This document shows positions 36,610 to 45,478 of a DNA stretch of 64,000 nucleotides, in pieces. Origin of the DNA: Bradyrhizobium sp. CB82 (GTDB taxonomy: Bacteria > Pseudomonadota > Alphaproteobacteria > Rhizobiales > Xanthobacteraceae). The notes beneath the pieces are model-generated. The model was not told the DNA's origin. It was given only the letters and a program-made list of their open reading frames with translations, and searched no databases. The stretch spans positions 8,747,001 through 8,811,000 of the forward strand of contig NZ_CP121650.1 in assembly GCF_029714405.1 (NCBI RefSeq), written 5' to 3'. A program made the translations under genes and the position numbers. The stretch's first letter is position 1, and each line of letters opens with the position of its first letter.

Positions 36610-38063
36610 AGGGAGAACTCCTTCAGCGCGGGATACAGTTTTCGCCACTGATGATAGGCGTCGTCATAGGCGGCAGCAGCGGACGGGCGCGGCACAAAGC
36701 TCGCGAGGCGCCGCGGACGCGTGCACACTTGGGCGGGCTCTTCGCCGGTTGCGGCAAGGCGGCCAAGCCGCGCCGCACCCAGCGCAGCCCCGACCTCGCC
36801 TTCCTCGACGCGATGGACGGGGATGCCGAGCACGTCGGCGCAGATCTGCGCCCACAAGGCCGAGCGCGAGCCGCCGCCGACGAGATCGACCTCCGAAATC
36901 GCCGAGCTCGCGCTGCCGAGCGCGGCAAGATTGTCGCGCGCGGCGAAGGCGACGCCTTCGAGCACGGCCTGCACGATCTGGTCACGTCCGCTGCCGCCGC
37001 GCAAGCCGACGAAGGCGCCGCTCGCTGCGGCATCATTGTGCGGCGTGCGCTCGCCATCGAGGTAAGGCAAAAACTTGATGTTGCTCGGCCCATCGACGCT
37101 CTCGCCGAGCGGCGCGAGCAGCGCGGCCGTCGGCGTCGCCATCACGCTCGCAAGCCAGGCGAGCGAAGCGGCGGCCGAGAGCATCACGCCCATCTGGTGC
37201 CAGAGGCCCGGCAGCGCATGGCAGAACGCGTGCACGGCCGAAGCAGGCGCCGGAGCAAACCGGTCAGTGACGCGGAAGATGACGCCGGAGGTACCGAGCG
37301 ACAGGAAGGCATCGCCAGGGGCAATCGCGCCGAGCCCGATCGCGCTTGCCGCGTTATCGCCGGCGCCGCCGGCAACCACGACATTCCTCGCCATGCCCCA
37401 GCGCTGCGCATATTCCGGCGCGAGCGTCGCGGCCACCTCGCTGCCTTCGACAAGCCGCGGCATGTGATGCAGATCGAGGCCGGTGGCGTGCAGCAGAAGC
37501 GCGGACCAGCGGCGCTGACCGACGTCGAGCCACAGCGTGCCGGCGGCATCCGACATGTCCTCGACCATCTCGCCAGTCAGGCGGTAGCGCACATAGGCCT
37601 TCGGCAGCAGCACTTTTGCGACGCGCCGGAAGATCTCGGGTTCGTGCCCCGCGACCCACAACAGCTTTGGCGCGGTGAAGCCGGGCATCGCCAGATTGCC
37701 TGCAATCGCGTGCAGTGACGGGCAGCGCCGCTCCAGCTTGGCGCATTCGGCATGCGAGCGGCCGTCGTTCCAGAGAATGGCCGGGCGCAGCGGCCGGCCG
37801 TCCTCGCCGAGCAGCGTCGCGCCGTGCATCTGGCCGGAGAGACCGATGCCGCGCACCTGCGCGACCTCGTGCGGATGACTGGCCGCGAGATCGTCGACCG
37901 CGCCGATCGCGGCTTTGACCCAGGCGTCGGGATCCTGCTCGGACCACAGCGGCGCAGGATGCGACAGCGCAAGCTCGCGCGCGGCCGTCGCGACAATCGC
38001 GCCGACTTCGCTCACGAGCACCGCCTTCACACCGGACGTGCCGATGTCCATTCCGAGAAACAT
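36606..38063 (-). CDS. xylB: Xylulokinase
   Basis: A 485-residue FGGY kinase phosphorylating D-xylulose to xylulose 5-phosphate. N-terminal ATPase motif [18 protein letters not shown] signature region near [12 protein letters not shown], which is xylulokinase-like; C-terminal phosphate/adenosine motif [13 protein letters not shown]. The stop overlaps the xylA start. A 12-bp palindrome, GAAACATGTTTC (38057-38068), covers the ATG. It is downstream of a LacI-type repressor gene on the same strand, which probably controls the operon. Confidence 0.95.
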   Translation of the reverse strand: MFLGMDIGTSGVKAVLVSEVGAIVATAARELALSHPAPLWSEQDPDAWVKAAIGAVDDLAASHPHEVAQVRGIGLSGQMHGATLLGEDGRPLRPAILWNDGRSHAECAKLERRCPSLHAIAGNLAMPGFTAPKLLWVAGHEPEIFRRVAKVLLPKAYVRYRLTGEMVEDMSDAAGTLWLDVGQRRWSALLLHATGLDLHHMPRLVEGSEVAATLAPEYAQRWGMARNVVVAGGAGDNAASAIGLGAIAPGDAFLSLGTSGVIFRVTDRFAPAPASAVHAFCHALPGLWHQMGVMLSAAASLAWLASVMATPTAALLAPLGESVDGPSNIKFLPYLDGERTPHNDAAASGAFVGLRGGSGRDQIVQAVLEGVAFAARDNLAALGSASSAISEVDLVGGGSRSALWAQICADVLGIPVHRVEEGEVGAALGAARLGRLAATGEEPAQVCTRPRRLASFVPRPSAAAAYDDAYHQWRKLYPALKEFSL

Positions 38064-38144
38064 GTTTCGTCCTCCCTTTCCGGCCCGGCTGGCGATCTGT
38101 CGCCTGTTTTGCGCGGGCCGTCCTCACACTTCCGTTCTGCCTCC

Positions 38145-39197
38145 TTAAGGCAGATTGTCCCGCATCACGATGTCGATGCGGATCTTCTCCTGTTCGCTCA
38201 AGATCGGCTCGCCCCGCGCCAAGGCCAGCAGCACGCGCACGGCGGCGCGCGCCTCGTGGCCCGGGTTCTGCGAGATCGCAGCATCCATCACGCCCTGCAG
38301 CAGCAGCTTGCGCGTCAGGACCGTGACGTCGTGTCCGACGAACACGATCTGCTTGTCGCGGCCGGACTCCATCAGCGCCCTGGCAACGCCTTGCGTGCCA
38401 GCGCCGACATTGTAGAGGCCGACGATATCAGGGTGTTTGGCGAGCAGGCGCGCCGATAGCTGCCAGGAGCGCTCGTCCTCGTCGCGCCCCTCCAGCACCG
38501 GGAGCACGCTTAGCTCGACAAACTCCGAGGCCAGCACCTGCTTGAAGCCGAAGATGCGCTCGGCGTGATCGCGCAGGCCCTGCGAGCCCGCGACGATCGC
38601 GACCTTGCCGGAACTTAAACCAGATCTTGGGCCCACGAGCCGGCCGACCAGCGCGCCCGCGGTACGCCCGGCTGCGATGTTGTCGATGCCGACATAATGA
38701 TGGCGTCGCGACGACGGCACGTCGGAAACGAGCGTCACCACCTTGGCACCGCCATCGACGAGATCGTTGATCGCCGCCCGCACGCCGGGATGATCGAGCG
38801 CCACCACGGCGATGCCGTCATAGGTGCCGACGAGCGCTTCCAGCGAGGATGCGAGCACGGCCGCATCGAACACGTCGGTCGCGATCATCTCGACCGCGAG
38901 GCGGCGAGCCGAAAGCCAGGCCGTCATCTCGCCGAGATAGGACTGGATCTGCTGCATGAACAGGTTTGGACCCGAGGGCATCACGAAGGCGAAGCGCCGG
39001 GCGCGGCCACGGGCGAGCTCGGCGGCGGCAACATGCGGCTGGAAGGAATTGCGTTCGATCGCGTCCTTGACGCGCCGGACCGTGTTGGGCCGTACGCCGG
39101 GCCGGTTGTGCAGGACACGGTCGACCGTGGCAAGGCTGACCCCAGCCTGGCGGGCGATGTCCCTCAATGTCAGCGCGGCGGGCGCGTCGTGCTTCAT
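38145..39197 (-). CDS. LacI family transcriptional regulator, likely xylose operon
   Basis: A 350-residue regulator starting at 39197. The LacI helix-turn-helix is TLRDIARQAGVSLATVDRVL with the hinge helix N-terminal to a ribose-binding-like domain (RFAFVMPSGPNLFMQQIQSY...). The effector domain resembles sugar-binding proteins, in keeping with sensing the imported sugar. It stands 81 bp upstream of xylB on the same strand, so it is likely both in the operon and its regulator. An in-frame start at 39239 is possible. Confidence 0.9.
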   Translation of the reverse strand: MKHDAPAALTLRDIARQAGVSLATVDRVLHNRPGVRPNTVRRVKDAIERNSFQPHVAAAELARGRARRFAFVMPSGPNLFMQQIQSYLGEMTAWLSARRLAVEMIATDVFDAAVLASSLEALVGTYDGIAVVALDHPGVRAAINDLVDGGAKVVTLVSDVPSSRRHHYVGIDNIAAGRTAGALVGRLVGPRSGLSSGKVAIVAGSQGLRDHAERIFGFKQVLASEFVELSVLPVLEGRDEDERSWQLSARLLAKHPDIVGLYNVGAGTQGVARALMESGRDKQIVFVGHDVTVLTRKLLLQGVMDAAISQNPGHEARAAVRVLLALARGEPILSEQEKIRIDIVMRDNLP

Positions 39198-39291
39198 GGG
39201 CTGAAGGCTAGCAGAGGTTTTCTGAGGTACGCAACTCATTTTGAGGGACGGGCTGGGGACGGTTGGTCGCCTGGTCGTTGTCGCGAGTTGC

Positions 39292-39756
39292 TCAGCGCCG
39301 AGCCAGATCGAGCGTCAGGAACAGGCTGTTGGGGTCCTCGGCATAGCCCTCGAACGGACCGCAATCGACGAAGCCGTGCGCCCGGTAGAGCGCGTGCGCG
39401 GGCTTGAAATAATCCCACGACCCGGTTTCCAGGCTCAGCCGCGCCATGCCGCGGGCACGGGCCTCTGCGATGATGTGGCCGAGCATGAGCGCGCCGAAAC
39501 CGCGCCGGCGCGCGGTCTGGAGCGTATGCATCGACTTGACCTCGCCGTGGGAGGCGCAGAGAGCCTTCAGCGCGCCGACCGCGACCAGCGTCTCGCCGTC
39601 CCAGCCAGTCCAGAAGGCGACATCGGGCGCACGAAGGCCGGCAAGATCGAGCGCATGGGCGCTGCCCGGCGCGGTCTGCGCCCGCGCCGCCGCGACGTGA
39701 TAGTCGAGCAGCGCGATGACGCGCGGATCATGGGTGTCGCCGGTACGGATCTGCAT
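39292..39756 (-). CDS. GNAT family N-acetyltransferase
   Basis: A 154-residue protein. The ATG at 39756 has GAGGAG 5 bp upstream. The acetyl-CoA loop is in TARRRGFGALMLGHIIAEA and the C-terminal part reads LYRAHGFVDCGPFEGY, as in the PapA/YsnE-like GNAT group. The reading frame stays open further upstream to 40230 only because it runs opposite-frame through the XRE gene. The substrate is unknown. It follows the XRE-cupin gene by 62 bp on the same strand and may be under its control. Confidence 0.85.
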   Translation of the reverse strand: MQIRTGDTHDPRVIALLDYHVAAARAQTAPGSAHALDLAGLRAPDVAFWTGWDGETLVAVGALKALCASHGEVKSMHTLQTARRRGFGALMLGHIIAEARARGMARLSLETGSWDYFKPAHALYRAHGFVDCGPFEGYAEDPNSLFLTLDLARR

Positions 39757-39818
39757 GACGCTCCTCATCTCATGGCGCGATGTCGGTGGCAGAGTGGCAT
39801 TGCGCACGATCAGCGGCA

Positions 39819-40400
39819 TCAGGCTTTTCCTTGAGCTACGCCGCGCCGGATGATCATGACATAGCGCGCATCCTGCCGGCTTTCGTTCTCGAAGGTCACC
39901 GCGCGCATGACGTCGAAGTCGAGGCAATCGCCGTCGCGCAGGCGAAGCGTCTTGGCGTCGATATGCACGGAGATCGCGCCCTCCAGCATCAGGAGTTGCT
40001 GGGTGAAGGCGTTTCGGCCCCAGGGGCTGTAGGGCACGCGCGCACCGGCCGGCAGATCCACGACGATCACCTCGATGCCGCTCGCGGCATCCGTCGGCGA
40101 GGCATGACGCCGGCGATAGCCGCTCTCGGGATCGCGCCATTGTGGCTGGTCGGCGAGCCGCACCAGCCGCTCCGGCGGCTTGTCGGCGAGCGCGACCACG
40201 TCGCTCAGCGACACGTCGAGCGCGGCGCAAAGCTTGTTGAGCAGCGACGCTGTCGCGCTGCTCTGCGCACGCTCGACCCGCCCGATCATCGCGCGGCTGA
40301 CGCCCGAGCGTGCAGCGAGTTCGTTCAGGGTCATGCCTGCCTGCATCCTCAATGTCTTCAATCGGCGACCGATCGCCCTGTCGAGCTTTTGCTGATCCAT
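39819..40400 (-). CDS. XRE-type HTH regulator with C-terminal cupin
   Basis: A 193-residue protein. The N-terminal XRE helix-turn-helix (LRMQAGMTLNELAARSGVSR, RVERAQSSATASLLNKLC) is followed by a cupin barrel from about residue 105 (EVIVVDLPAGARVPYSPWG). This class usually senses small metabolites and represses its own operon, often with an acetyltransferase or transporter. Downstream is a GNAT gene; upstream and divergent is an alpha/beta hydrolase. An AT-rich palindrome at 40509-40520 in the divergent gap is a possible operator. Confidence 0.9.
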   Translation of the reverse strand: MDQQKLDRAIGRRLKTLRMQAGMTLNELAARSGVSRAMIGRVERAQSSATASLLNKLCAALDVSLSDVVALADKPPERLVRLADQPQWRDPESGYRRRHASPTDAASGIEVIVVDLPAGARVPYSPWGRNAFTQQLLMLEGAISVHIDAKTLRLRDGDCLDFDVMRAVTFENESRQDARYVMIIRRGVAQGKA

Positions 40401-40508
40401 TGTCGTGCGGGTCCTGGCCTCATCCGAACATCGCCCGGCAACCGGACCGCACCCGCCAAGGCCTGAGGAAGCTTAGCGCGGGCAGCGGCGTACGCCGGGA
40501 TCGAAGGG

Positions 40509-40520
40509 CTAATATATTAG
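40509..40520. promoter_or_regulatory. AT-rich palindrome CTAATATATTAG in divergent promoter region
   Basis: A perfect 12-bp palindrome in the 193-bp gap between the XRE-cupin gene and the alpha/beta-hydrolase gene, within otherwise GC-rich DNA. It may be an operator, a -10 region, or both. Confidence 0.4.
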
Positions 40521-40593
40521 AAACTTTGCGCGGCTCGTACGCCCGATTAGAATGCATGAATGGCACGGGGCAATGTATGAGCGAGGCAATTAC

Positions 40594-41586
40594 ATGAGCC
40601 AGCCAACGCAGCGGATAATCAGGACCAACGGCATCAGCCTCAACGTCGCCGAACAGGGCGAGGGGCCGCTCGTACTGCTCTGCCACGGCTTTCCGGAGAG
40701 CTGGTACTCCTGGCGCCATCAGCTTGCCGCGCTGGCAGCTAGCGGCTTCCGCGCCGTTGCGCCCGACATGCGCGGCTATGGCAAGAGCGACAAGCCCAAG
40801 GCCATCGACCAATACACGATCTTCCATCTCGTCGGCGACCTCGTCGGACTGCTCGACGCACTTGAAGCCCCGACCGCCGCGATCGTCGGACACGACTGGG
40901 GCGCGACCATCGCCTGGCACACGGCGCGGCTACGGCCGGATCGTTTCCGTGCCGCCGCCATACTCAGCGTGCCGTTCCGCCCGCGCAGCCCGGCGCCCCC
41001 GACCAGCCTGATGCCGCAAACGGCGGAAGCGCAGTTCTATCAATTGTACTTCCAGGAGCCGGGCGTGGCCGAAGCGGAATTCGAGAGGGATCCGCGGAAG
41101 ACGCTCGGTGCGATGCTCTATGGCGGATCTGGCGAAGGCACTGCCGCGTTCCGCGCCAGGGCCGCGAGCAGCGGCAGGAGCGTCGGTGTCGGCATGGTGT
41201 CGCGCACGAATGGCATGCTGCCGAACGTGCCGGTGCCGCTGCCGTCCTGGCTCAGCGCAGCCGATCTCGATTTTTATGCCGCCGAGTTCAGCCGCAGCGG
41301 ATTTCGCGGCCCCCTCAACTATTATCGCAACGTCGATCGCAACTGGGAACTGATGGCCGCCTTCGAAGGCGTGAGGGTCACCGTGCCCACGCTCTTCATC
41401 GCCGGCGACCACGACATGGTCATTGCATTCCCGGGCGCCGCCGAGCATCTCGCCAACATGAAACAATCCGTGCCGCTGCTCCGCGATATCCAGATGCTCC
41501 CCGGCTGCGGCCACTGGACCCAGCAGGAACGGCCGAACGAGGTGAATGCGGCGATGATCGAGTTTTTGCGGAGCCTGCCAACTTAG
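40594..41586 (+). CDS. Alpha/beta hydrolase, epoxide hydrolase type
   Basis: A 330-residue protein starting at 40594 (GAGG about 7 bp upstream; an ATG at 40552 lies upstream). The oxyanion motif is HGFPESWYSW (H31) and the nucleophile is aspartate D101 in GHDWGAT; C-terminal GCGHWTQ supplies the catalytic histidine near 307. An Asp nucleophile and a Tyr-containing cap region (LNYYRNVDRNW) indicate epoxide hydrolase or haloalkane-dehalogenase-like activity rather than esterase. The substrate is unknown. Confidence 0.88.
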   Translation: MSQPTQRIIRTNGISLNVAEQGEGPLVLLCHGFPESWYSWRHQLAALAASGFRAVAPDMRGYGKSDKPKAIDQYTIFHLVGDLVGLLDALEAPTAAIVGHDWGATIAWHTARLRPDRFRAAAILSVPFRPRSPAPPTSLMPQTAEAQFYQLYFQEPGVAEAEFERDPRKTLGAMLYGGSGEGTAAFRARAASSGRSVGVGMVSRTNGMLPNVPVPLPSWLSAADLDFYAAEFSRSGFRGPLNYYRNVDRNWELMAAFEGVRVTVPTLFIAGDHDMVIAFPGAAEHLANMKQSVPLLRDIQMLPGCGHWTQQERPNEVNAAMIEFLRSLPT

Positions 41587-41603
41587 GGCGCGCGGACGTC
41601 AGA

Positions 41604-42167
41604 TCAGCGCCCATAGCGCCCGGTGAGAGTTGCCTTGGCGAGGGTGTGTGAGCCGAGATCGGACTCAATCTGCGCCGCCGATGCCGAGGCGTCCGTGGCG
41701 TTCGGCAGTCGCTCGACGTCGAGGGCGAACACCGTGATCCGATAGCGATGCGGCTTGTTGCCCGGCGGCGGACACGGACCACCATAGCCGTCAGCTCCAA
41801 AGTCGTTGCGGCCCTGGATCACCGCCTTCGGCATCAGCCCTGCCTTCGCGTCGCCTGCCCCCTTCGGGAGGCCGTCGACGTTTCCGGGGATGTTGAACAC
41901 GAGCCAATGCCACCAGCCATGACCTGTCGGTGCGTCCGGATCGTACATGGTGACCGCGAAGCTTTTCGTTCCCGCCGGCGCTCCGCTCCAGTTCAGGGCC
42001 GGCGAGACGTTGCCGCCGTTGCAGCCAAAGCCCGTGAATGCTTGCTCTTTGGCGATCGTTGCCCCTTCTCTGATCGCCGGACTGGTCAGCATCATGCCTT
42101 GCGCGTTCGCTGCGCCTGCGCCGAACAGAGATCCGAGGGTCAGGATAATCAAAGGGCGCGCCGGCAT
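41604..42167 (-). CDS. YbhB/YbcL family (PEBP/Raf kinase inhibitor-like), exported
   Basis: A 187-residue protein with a signal peptide (LIILTLGSLFGAGAANAQG). The phosphatidylethanolamine-binding fold is shown by SPALNWSGAPAGTKSFAVTMYDPDAPTGHGWWHW pieces: the DPDAP motif and the GHGWWHWLVFNIP strand, then GYGGPCPPPGNKPHRY. Bacterial members are periplasmic with unknown ligand. It is the tail-to-tail neighbour of the hydrolase gene (17 bp between stops) and adjacent to tRNA-Gly. Confidence 0.9.
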   Translation of the reverse strand: MPARPLIILTLGSLFGAGAANAQGMMLTSPAIREGATIAKEQAFTGFGCNGGNVSPALNWSGAPAGTKSFAVTMYDPDAPTGHGWWHWLVFNIPGNVDGLPKGAGDAKAGLMPKAVIQGRNDFGADGYGGPCPPPGNKPHRYRITVFALDVERLPNATDASASAAQIESDLGSHTLAKATLTGRYGR

Positions 42168-42194
42168 CGCAAGGCCCTCAACCGATCAGACAAT

Positions 42195-42268
42195 TGGAGC
42201 GGGCGAAGGGAATCGAACCCTCGTATGCAGCTTGGGAAGCTGCCGTTCTACCATTGAACTACGCCCGC
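42195..42268 (-). tRNA. tRNA-Gly (anticodon TCC)
   Basis: On the minus strand the sequence folds as a cloverleaf: acceptor GCGGGCG / CGCCCGC, D-arm around TAGTTCAATGGTA, anticodon stem GCAGC-TTCCCAA-GCTGC with anticodon TCC, T-arm GAGGGTTCGATTCCCTT, and an encoded TCCA end. The size is 74 nt including CCA. The anticodon reads GGA and GGG glycine codons. Confidence 0.95.
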
Positions 42269-42422
42269 TTGATGCGTGGTCCGCCCCCTCTGATTAGCCG
42301 AGACGACGCCGAACGCCAAGCGCTTTGGCGCGGTCGGCCTCACGCTTCTTTACGTGTCGGCAAGATTTTTGGGCGCGTCGGATTGTGGCGGTGTTATGAT
42401 CCCTGCCCGGCTAAGGACGTGC

Positions 42423-43009
42423 ATGAGTGGGGGCGTGCACATGGTGGGGCGGTCTTACGCGATTTTCGATACGGCGATCGGCCGCTGCGGCATCGTCTGG
42501 AGCGGCGCCGGGATCGTGGCCGTGCAATTGCCGGAGGCGCGACCCGCCGCCGGATTTTCCAGGTCCATCCCGCGTCGCGCGAGCAGCGGCCGGCGGGCAA
42601 TACCGAGCTTGCGATCGAGGCCATCGTTGCGTTCCTGCATGGCGAGGCCGCCGATCTCCCCGACATCAGCCTCGACATGAGCGGTGTACCCGGCTTCAAT
42701 CGGCGCGTCTATGACTTCGCCCGCGACATTCCGCGCGGGGAGACCCGTACCTATGGCGAGGTCGCCAAGGCGCTGGGCGCCTCCGGCGCCTCGCTTTCGG
42801 TGGCGCAGGCGATCGGCAAGAATCCCTTCATGATCATCGTGCCCTGCCACCGCGTGCTCGAGGTCGGGAACTACCCCGACCGGATCTCGCCTTATGGCGG
42901 GGTGATGTCGAAACGTCGGTTGCTCTCGCTCGAGGGCGGCCATCCAGTCGCCAGCAAGTCGCTGTTCGAGGTTCTGCTGCCCGTTGCCCCGCCGCGGGTG
43001 CAGACCTAG
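42423..43009 (+). pseudogene. ogt: Methylated-DNA-protein cysteine methyltransferase, frameshifted
   Basis: The N-terminal part (MVGRSYAIFDTAIGRCGIVW...VAVQLPEA) lies in one frame from 42423 or 42441 to about 42540. The rest (RRRIFQVHPASREQ through the active-site block IIVPCHRVLEVGN, to stop 43007-43009) lies in another frame. One base appears to be missing near 42530-42545, in a GC-rich run. The catalytic PCHR motif is intact, so function would be restored by a +1 change. This could be a real mutation or a sequencing or assembly error; the coding bias on both sides still looks intact, which suggests a recent event. Confidence 0.75.
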
Positions 43010-43018
43010 ATAGGTCTG

Positions 43019-43858
43019 ATGGAAGCGACCACGCTGAAGACGACGCCTTCAATGACGGTGTCGCGGTTTCGCTGCGATGCGGGACCGGACGACAAGCCGT
43101 TTGCCGAATATCGCACCGGCCATTCGCTCGCCTATGTCCGCGAAGGCAGCTTTGGCTGCCATTGCCGGGCCGGCTTCTTCGAGCTGGTGGCAGGCTCGGT
43201 GCTGGTCGGCCATCCCGGCGAGGAATACACCTGCACGCACGAGCATGTCAGCGGCGACGAGTGCCTGTCGTTCTTCATCGGCGAAGACCTCGTCGAAGCC
43301 CTCGGCGGACGGCGCGAGGTCTGGCAGGTCGGTGCCACGCCGCCGCTGCCTGAGCTGATGGTGTTGGGCGAGCTGGCCCAGACGGCAGCAGATGGCAACA
43401 GCGACTTGGGACTTGACGAGATCGGCCAGATCTTTGCCGGGCGCTTTGTCGAGGTTGTCTCGGGCAAACCGCGCAAACAGGTCGCGCCGACCGCGCGGGA
43501 CCGCCGCCGCGCGGTGGAGAGCGCGCTGTGGATCGATGAGAATTCGGGCCGGGACATCGATCTCGATAACGCCGCGCGGCAGGCGGCCTTGAGTCCCTTC
43601 CACTTCCTGCGCCTGTTCAGAGGCGTGCTCGGCGTCACCCCGCATCAATATCTCGTGCGCTCGCGGCTGCGGCACGCTGCGCGGCTCTTGAGCGATGATG
43701 ACATCGCGGTCACCGACATCGCCTATGACGTTGGCTTCGGCGATCTCTCCAACTTCGTCCGCACCTTCCATCGCGCCGCCGGCGTGTCCCCGACGAAGTT
43801 CCGCCAGGCCTCACGCGGGATGCGCAAGATTCTCCAAGAGCAGCTTGCCCTCAACTGA
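43019..43858 (+). CDS. AraC family transcriptional regulator
   Basis: A 279-residue protein. The N-terminal cupin-like ligand domain (residues about 10-110) is followed by a C-terminal AraC DNA-binding domain with two helix-turn-helix units: [20 protein letters not shown] and [20 protein letters not shown], ending with [13 protein letters not shown]. It lies 9 bp after ogt and 56 bp before the VOC gene on the same strand and may be co-transcribed. AraC proteins often regulate adjacent alkylation-repair or detoxification genes; ogt next door makes this notable, though not shown. Confidence 0.9.
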   Translation: MEATTLKTTPSMTVSRFRCDAGPDDKPFAEYRTGHSLAYVREGSFGCHCRAGFFELVAGSVLVGHPGEEYTCTHEHVSGDECLSFFIGEDLVEALGGRREVWQVGATPPLPELMVLGELAQTAADGNSDLGLDEIGQIFAGRFVEVVSGKPRKQVAPTARDRRRAVESALWIDENSGRDIDLDNAARQAALSPFHFLRLFRGVLGVTPHQYLVRSRLRHAARLLSDDDIAVTDIAYDVGFGDLSNFVRTFHRAAGVSPTKFRQASRGMRKILQEQLALN

Positions 43859-43914
43859 CTAGGGTCATCTCCATGCCGCGCCACGACGAAGCGCGCTTTG
43901 CAATGGAGACGATC

Positions 43915-44274
43915 ATGTACGACCACATCGGCTTGCGCGTTGCCGATCTCGACGCCAGCACGCAGTTCTATACCGCGGTGCTGGGTCCCCTCGGCTATGT
44001 CCTGTGCTCGAGCGGCGACGGCTATGCCGGCTTCGGACCGAAGGGTAAGCCGGCGCTCTGGCTGCATCTGAACAAGGGACGCAAGGCCGACGGCGCCCAC
44101 ATCGCGTTCCGTGCCAAGGACCACGACGCCGTGAAGAAATTCCACAGCGAAGGCCTGAAATCCGGGGGCCGCGACAATGGCGGCGCCGGCCCGCGCAGGG
44201 ACTACAGCCCGACCTATTACGCGGCGTTCTTGATCGATCCTGATGGCAACAATGTCGAGGCGGTTTGCGCGTGA
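43915..44274 (+). CDS. VOC/glyoxalase family protein
   Basis: A 119-residue protein starting MYDHIGLRVADLDASTQFYT, the usual first beta-alpha unit of vicinal oxygen chelate proteins, with metal-ligand positions H4 and a C-terminal DPDGNNVEAV. GGAGA is a few bases upstream of the ATG at 43915; in-frame starts at 43873 and 43903 are less likely. It follows the AraC gene. The activity (glyoxalase, dioxygenase or resistance) is not assignable. Confidence 0.85.
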   Translation: MYDHIGLRVADLDASTQFYTAVLGPLGYVLCSSGDGYAGFGPKGKPALWLHLNKGRKADGAHIAFRAKDHDAVKKFHSEGLKSGGRDNGGAGPRRDYSPTYYAAFLIDPDGNNVEAVCA

Positions 44275-44290
44275 GGCGTTGCCTCTAACT

Positions 44291-44378
44291 CCGTCATTGC
44301 GAGCGAAGCGAAGCAATCCAGAGTCTTTCCGCGGCGACAGTCTGGATTGCTTCGTCGCTTCGCTCCTCGCAATGACGG
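44291..44378. repeat. 88-bp hairpin repeat, copy 2
   Basis: Nearly identical to 6336-6423: CCGTCATTGCGAGCGAAGCG, GCAATCCAGA, a short variable loop, then TCTGGATTGCTTCGTCGC and TCGCAATGACGG. Same orientation and length as copy 1, 38 kb apart. Confidence 0.9.
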
Positions 44379-44417
44379 ATGCTTGTAGGACCACCTTCCC
44401 CCATCAAGGACTCAACC

Positions 44418-44810
44418 ATGGCCTCCATCCACAACGACGTTCCTCTCAACGCTCCAGCACACAAAGTGTGGGACGCGGTGCGTGATTTCGGTGCCTTGCA
44501 CGAACGCCTGGTGCCCGGCTTCGTCACCGCCTGCACGCTCGACGGTGACGCGCGCATCGTCACCTTCTCCAACGGCTCGGTCGCGCGCGAAGTGCTGGTC
44601 GATTGCGACGAGGCGCGGCAGCGGCTGGTCTATGCGATCAACAACGAGCGGCTGAAGAACTACAGCGCCTCGGTTCAGGTGATCGCGGACGGCGAAGCGA
44701 AGTGCCGCCTGGTCTGGATCATCGACATGCTGCCGAACGAGCTCGCGCCCTATGTGCAGGGACAGACGAAAGAGGCCGTGCACGCGATGCACAGGGCCTT
44801 CCCCGGCTAG
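44418..44810 (+). CDS. SRPBCC family (START-like) protein
   Basis: A 130-residue protein starting at 44418 (MASIHNDVPLNAPAHKVWDA). The pattern VWDAVRDFGALHERLVPGF and a central beta sheet with a GxARxV turn (DGDARIVTF) are typical of polyketide_cyc2/SRPBCC lipid-binding folds. No catalytic signature is visible. Directly preceded by the 88-bp repeat and followed by a perfect palindrome at 44817. Confidence 0.85.
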   Translation: MASIHNDVPLNAPAHKVWDAVRDFGALHERLVPGFVTACTLDGDARIVTFSNGSVAREVLVDCDEARQRLVYAINNERLKNYSASVQVIADGEAKCRLVWIIDMLPNELAPYVQGQTKEAVHAMHRAFPG

Positions 44811-44816
44811 CGGTTC

Positions 44817-44838
44817 CTCTGTGAGAATTCTCACAGAG
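44817..44838. promoter_or_regulatory. Perfect 22-bp palindrome
   Basis: The symmetric sequence at 44817-44838 is centred on GAATTC with arms CTCTGTGAGAA / TTCTCACAGAG and no spacer. It lies 6 bp after the SRPBCC stop and about 87 bp before the Met-rich gene. There is no T-run, so an operator is more likely than a terminator. Confidence 0.6.
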
Positions 44839-44924
44839 CCCTCTCCGCACCGGCTCTAATCATGGCGCCGTGCGTCCGTTTGGCTCCGCCCTCCCCGCGG
44901 CGCCACGCATGCAAGGAGCAAGCC

Positions 44925-45377
44925 ATGAGAGGTGCTGACAAGGTGATCTGCCAGGCAGCCGCCGTGCTGTTGCTGTTTTCCATCACGAGCCCGCCGGCCC
45001 GCGCGCAGTTGGCAGGTTTCGGTGGCGGCGCCGACGGTCAGGACATGATGACCCAGATGGCGCCGATGCTGGAGATGATGAAGGCGAAAATGGGCAAGCG
45101 CCGTTTCGCCATTCTGATGAAGACCATGGGCCCGATGATGAGCCGCATGATGGAGAATGGCGGCTTTGGCGGCATGATGGGCGGCGGCGGTTTGGGCGGC
45201 ATGCCGATGGATAGCTACGGCGGCTACGCGCCAATAAGCGGCACGGGCGTGGGCGGCGGCGACATCAGGGGCATGCTCGGCGGCTCAGGTGGCGGCGACA
45301 TCATGGCGATGATTCCACAATTGATGCGGCTCGCGAATGTCGGCGGTGGCGGCCACCGCCGCCACAGGCATCACTAA
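44925..45377 (+). CDS. Exported Met/Gly-rich protein with His-rich C-terminus
   Basis: A 150-residue protein with AAGGAG 6-7 bp before the ATG at 44925. Signal peptide: ICQAAAVLLLFSITSPPARA. The mature chain has many methionines (DMMTQMAPMLEMMKAKMG, MGPMMSRMME) and Gly-rich repeats, and ends GGGGHRRHRHH. No known domain. The Met and His composition suggests, but does not show, binding of a soft metal such as copper in the periplasm. A perfect palindrome upstream may regulate it. Confidence 0.7.
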   Translation: MRGADKVICQAAAVLLLFSITSPPARAQLAGFGGGADGQDMMTQMAPMLEMMKAKMGKRRFAILMKTMGPMMSRMMENGGFGGMMGGGGLGGMPMDSYGGYAPISGTGVGGGDIRGMLGGSGGGDIMAMIPQLMRLANVGGGGHRRHRHH

Positions 45378-45478
45378 AGCGGGACGGGTTTTGGTTGAAT
45401 CGATGCGATGCCGAGGATTCACCCTCCCGGAGGGAGAGGCGTCCCCATGCGACTGATCGTACTTGATCTCATCACGCT

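Noticed and set aside
38057..38068. GAAACATGTTTC as LacI operator
   Set aside because: Palindrome is short, covers the xylB ATG and lacks the central CG usual for LacI operators; kept only as a remark in xylB.
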